A stretch of 7,628 nucleotides of DNA, from positions 1 through 7,628 of the forward strand of contig DNHK01000058.1 in NCBI GenBank assembly GCA_003485905.1, in the 5' to 3' direction. Shown here piece after piece: positions 6,376 through 7,628 of the stretch. Under the pieces are notes generated by a model that ran no database searches, was not told where the DNA came from, and was given only the letters and a program-made list of their open reading frames with translations. The first letter of the stretch is position 1, and each line of letters begins with the position of its first letter. Source of the stretch: Gammaproteobacteria bacterium. Lineage in GTDB: Bacteria; Pseudomonadota; Gammaproteobacteria; Arenicellales; Arenicellaceae. The position numbers and the translations under genes were made by a program.

Positions 6376-7409
6376 ACTGATGCCTCTTTTGAATTATGGT
6401 CAAGTAACTGATCAATTTGTTCTGCGACCATTTTTACTGGCAATTGATTTAAACAATTTAGATGACCCAGTGGGCACTGTCGCTTAAAACAGGGACTACA
6501 ATCCAACCCCAGACGAACCACCTTGGAATATTCGCCTAGAGGGGGTGTAAATGCGGGGTCTGTTGAACCGTAAACTGCAACCAACGGCCTCTGTAGCGCA
6601 GCCGCTACATGCATCAATCCTGAGTCATTCGTCACTACCATATTTGCACACGACATTACATCTAATGCTTGGAGCAAACTGGTTCTTCCAGCAAGGTTAA
6701 CTACTTTAGGATCGATATCCGCTATTTGCCGACATATCGCCTCATCATTTTTAGATCCCATTAGCCAAACTTGCCAGCCGGTCTCTGTTTTCTCGCGAGC
6801 CAGCTCAGCATAATAGTGCGCGGGCCACTGCTTTGCGGCGCCGAACTCTGCACCGGGGCACAAAATCAATATGTCGCTATCGTTGATGCATAGCCCCAAG
6901 TTATTCAGGGTCTCAATAACAGAGTCAGTATCGGTGCTTAACCGCGGCGCCGGTATTGCCGACATGTCGTCGGCAGTTTGTTCATCATGCAACGCAGCAA
7001 AGCGCTGGATCATCAAGGGCCATCTATGCTTATCCAACGCGAGCCGATCATTCACTAAGCCAAACCGTTGCTCACCGGTATAGCCTCTGCGCACAGGAAT
7101 TTTGGCAAACCACGGAACCAAAGCAGACTTAAACGAATTGGGTAATATATACGCATAATCATAAGCCTCACCCCTCAGTTGCTTCGAAATTGCCCTGCGG
7201 TTTTGCCAACTAAGTGCACCATGAGCAAAGGAGGTTTCTACCAGCCGGCGTACTTCTGGCATTCTAGCGACTAACGGAGCACACCAGGCAGGTGCGAGCA
7301 CGTCAATATTCGCTTCTGGCTCGGTTCGACGGATTAGCTGCACCAAACTGTGGGCCATAACCATGTCGCCAACCCACGAAGGGCCGATAACCAAAATATT
7401 TTTTTTCAT
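6372..7409 (-). CDS. waaF: ADP-heptose:LPS heptosyltransferase II (WaaF)
   Basis: 345 aa from the ATG at 7409, family GT9, GT-B fold. Adds the second heptose to heptose I of the inner core, using ADP-heptose. The family-defining motifs are present: ILVIGPSWVGDMVMAHSL (5-22, D15), DVLAPAWCAPLVARMPEV (36-53), YILPNSFKSALVPWFA (87-102), GYTGEQRFGLVND (109-121), LCPGAEFGAAKQWP (183-196), NLAGRTSL (238-245) and VTNDSGLMHVAAAL (259-272). A C-terminal CSPCFKRQC...C cluster (C304, C307, C312, C319) is common in WaaF of pseudomonads, to my memory. The frame can also begin at a TTG (7418) adding three residues; the ATG matches the usual family start (MK-ILVIGPSWVGD). Neither start has a strong ribosome site. 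The end overlaps waaC by 4 nt. The upstream gap to the partial gene is 65 nt; a TATAAA lies close to the start but has no convincing -35 partner. Confidence 0.96.
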   Translation of the reverse strand: MKKNILVIGPSWVGDMVMAHSLVQLIRRTEPEANIDVLAPAWCAPLVARMPEVRRLVETSFAHGALSWQNRRAISKQLRGEAYDYAYILPNSFKSALVPWFAKIPVRRGYTGEQRFGLVNDRLALDKHRWPLMIQRFAALHDEQTADDMSAIPAPRLSTDTDSVIETLNNLGLCINDSDILILCPGAEFGAAKQWPAHYYAELAREKTETGWQVWLMGSKNDEAICRQIADIDPKVVNLAGRTSLLQALDVMSCANMVVTNDSGLMHVAAALQRPLVAVYGSTDPAFTPPLGEYSKVVRLGLDCSPCFKRQCPLGHLNCLNQLPVKMVAEQIDQLLDHNSKEASV

Positions 7410-7474
7410 GGATCGCAAGATTTATAGATTCACTTTTGTAACCAACAGACTACAAGCACGACCTGAATATTGAG

Positions 7475-7628
7475 CTACAGCAGTGTCTGCCAAGCGAATT
7501 CTACCGAGTTTCTAAATTTCTGCACCTGATCGCACGGTACATACGCTGGTTTATTAGTAAGCTTGTAGCGATGCTCAATTGTTAAATAATCTTGATAGAT
7601 ACTCGCGAGATCTAACGCCACATCGTTG
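7475..7628 (-). CDS. C-terminal end of an unrecognised protein (cut by window edge)
   Basis: Reading the minus strand from 7627 gives 50 sense codons ending in TAG at 7477-7475. The visible peptide runs from NDVALDLASIYQDYL to SVEFAWQTLL. It has ordinary amino-acid composition, and the first of the other minus-strand frames stops after 17 codons, so this is probably the real 3' end of a gene. No motif identifies it. It does not resemble what I remember of the C-terminus of IlvE, which precedes waaF in Pseudomonas, or of the heptose-synthesis enzyme HldE. It has the same orientation as waaF, 65 nt upstream, so it could be the first visible gene of the operon and another core-assembly enzyme, but that rests on position only. 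Confidence 0.6.
   Translation of the reverse strand, partial: NDVALDLASIYQDYLTIEHRYKLTNKPAYVPCDQVQKFRNSVEFAWQTLL

Noticed and set aside
7410..7440. TATAAA near the waaF start as a -10 promoter box
   Set aside because: No acceptable -35 hexamer lies 16-18 nt upstream, and the leader would be only a few nucleotides before the start codon.

Overview
The window reads as a lipopolysaccharide (LPS) inner-core locus of a Gram-negative bacterium. It is most likely a gammaproteobacterium. The heptosyltransferases, WaaG and WaaP regions resemble, from memory, the Pseudomonas and enterobacterial proteins, and the order waaF-waaC-(galE)-waaG-waaP-kinase follows the Pseudomonas core cluster. I could not run a search, so genus-level placement is not attempted.

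Layout from right to left on the minus strand: the last 50 codons of an unrecognised gene (7475-7628, cut by the window edge); waaF, heptosyltransferase II (7409-6372); waaC, heptosyltransferase I (6375-5347, sharing an ATGA overlap with waaF); galE, a UDP-hexose 4-epimerase (5312-4317); one long gene encoding a complete WaaG-type glycosyltransferase fused in frame to a complete WaaP-type heptose kinase (4262-2298); and a small Kdo/WaaP-family kinase-like gene (2293-1631, 4 nt after the previous stop). Gaps between consecutive genes are at most about 65 nt, so this looks like one operon. On the plus strand, converging tail to tail with 14 nt between stop codons, is a polytopic membrane protein of the GT39/ArnT-like kind (93-1616).

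How the genes fit together: WaaC and WaaF add heptose I and II to Kdo-lipid A. The WaaG half adds the first hexose or hexosamine to heptose II, and the WaaP half phosphorylates heptose. The small kinase probably phosphorylates another core site. GalE makes the galactose-type nucleotide sugar and may supply the WaaG half, since it sits directly upstream. These are cytoplasmic, membrane-associated steps. The plus-strand protein would act on the periplasmic side, using a lipid-linked sugar.

The most unusual thing seen is the WaaG-WaaP fusion. No RNA genes, CRISPR arrays, insertion sequences, phage genes or attachment sites were seen. No gene-free stretch exceeds about 92 nt. I see no evidence of a wholly new system.
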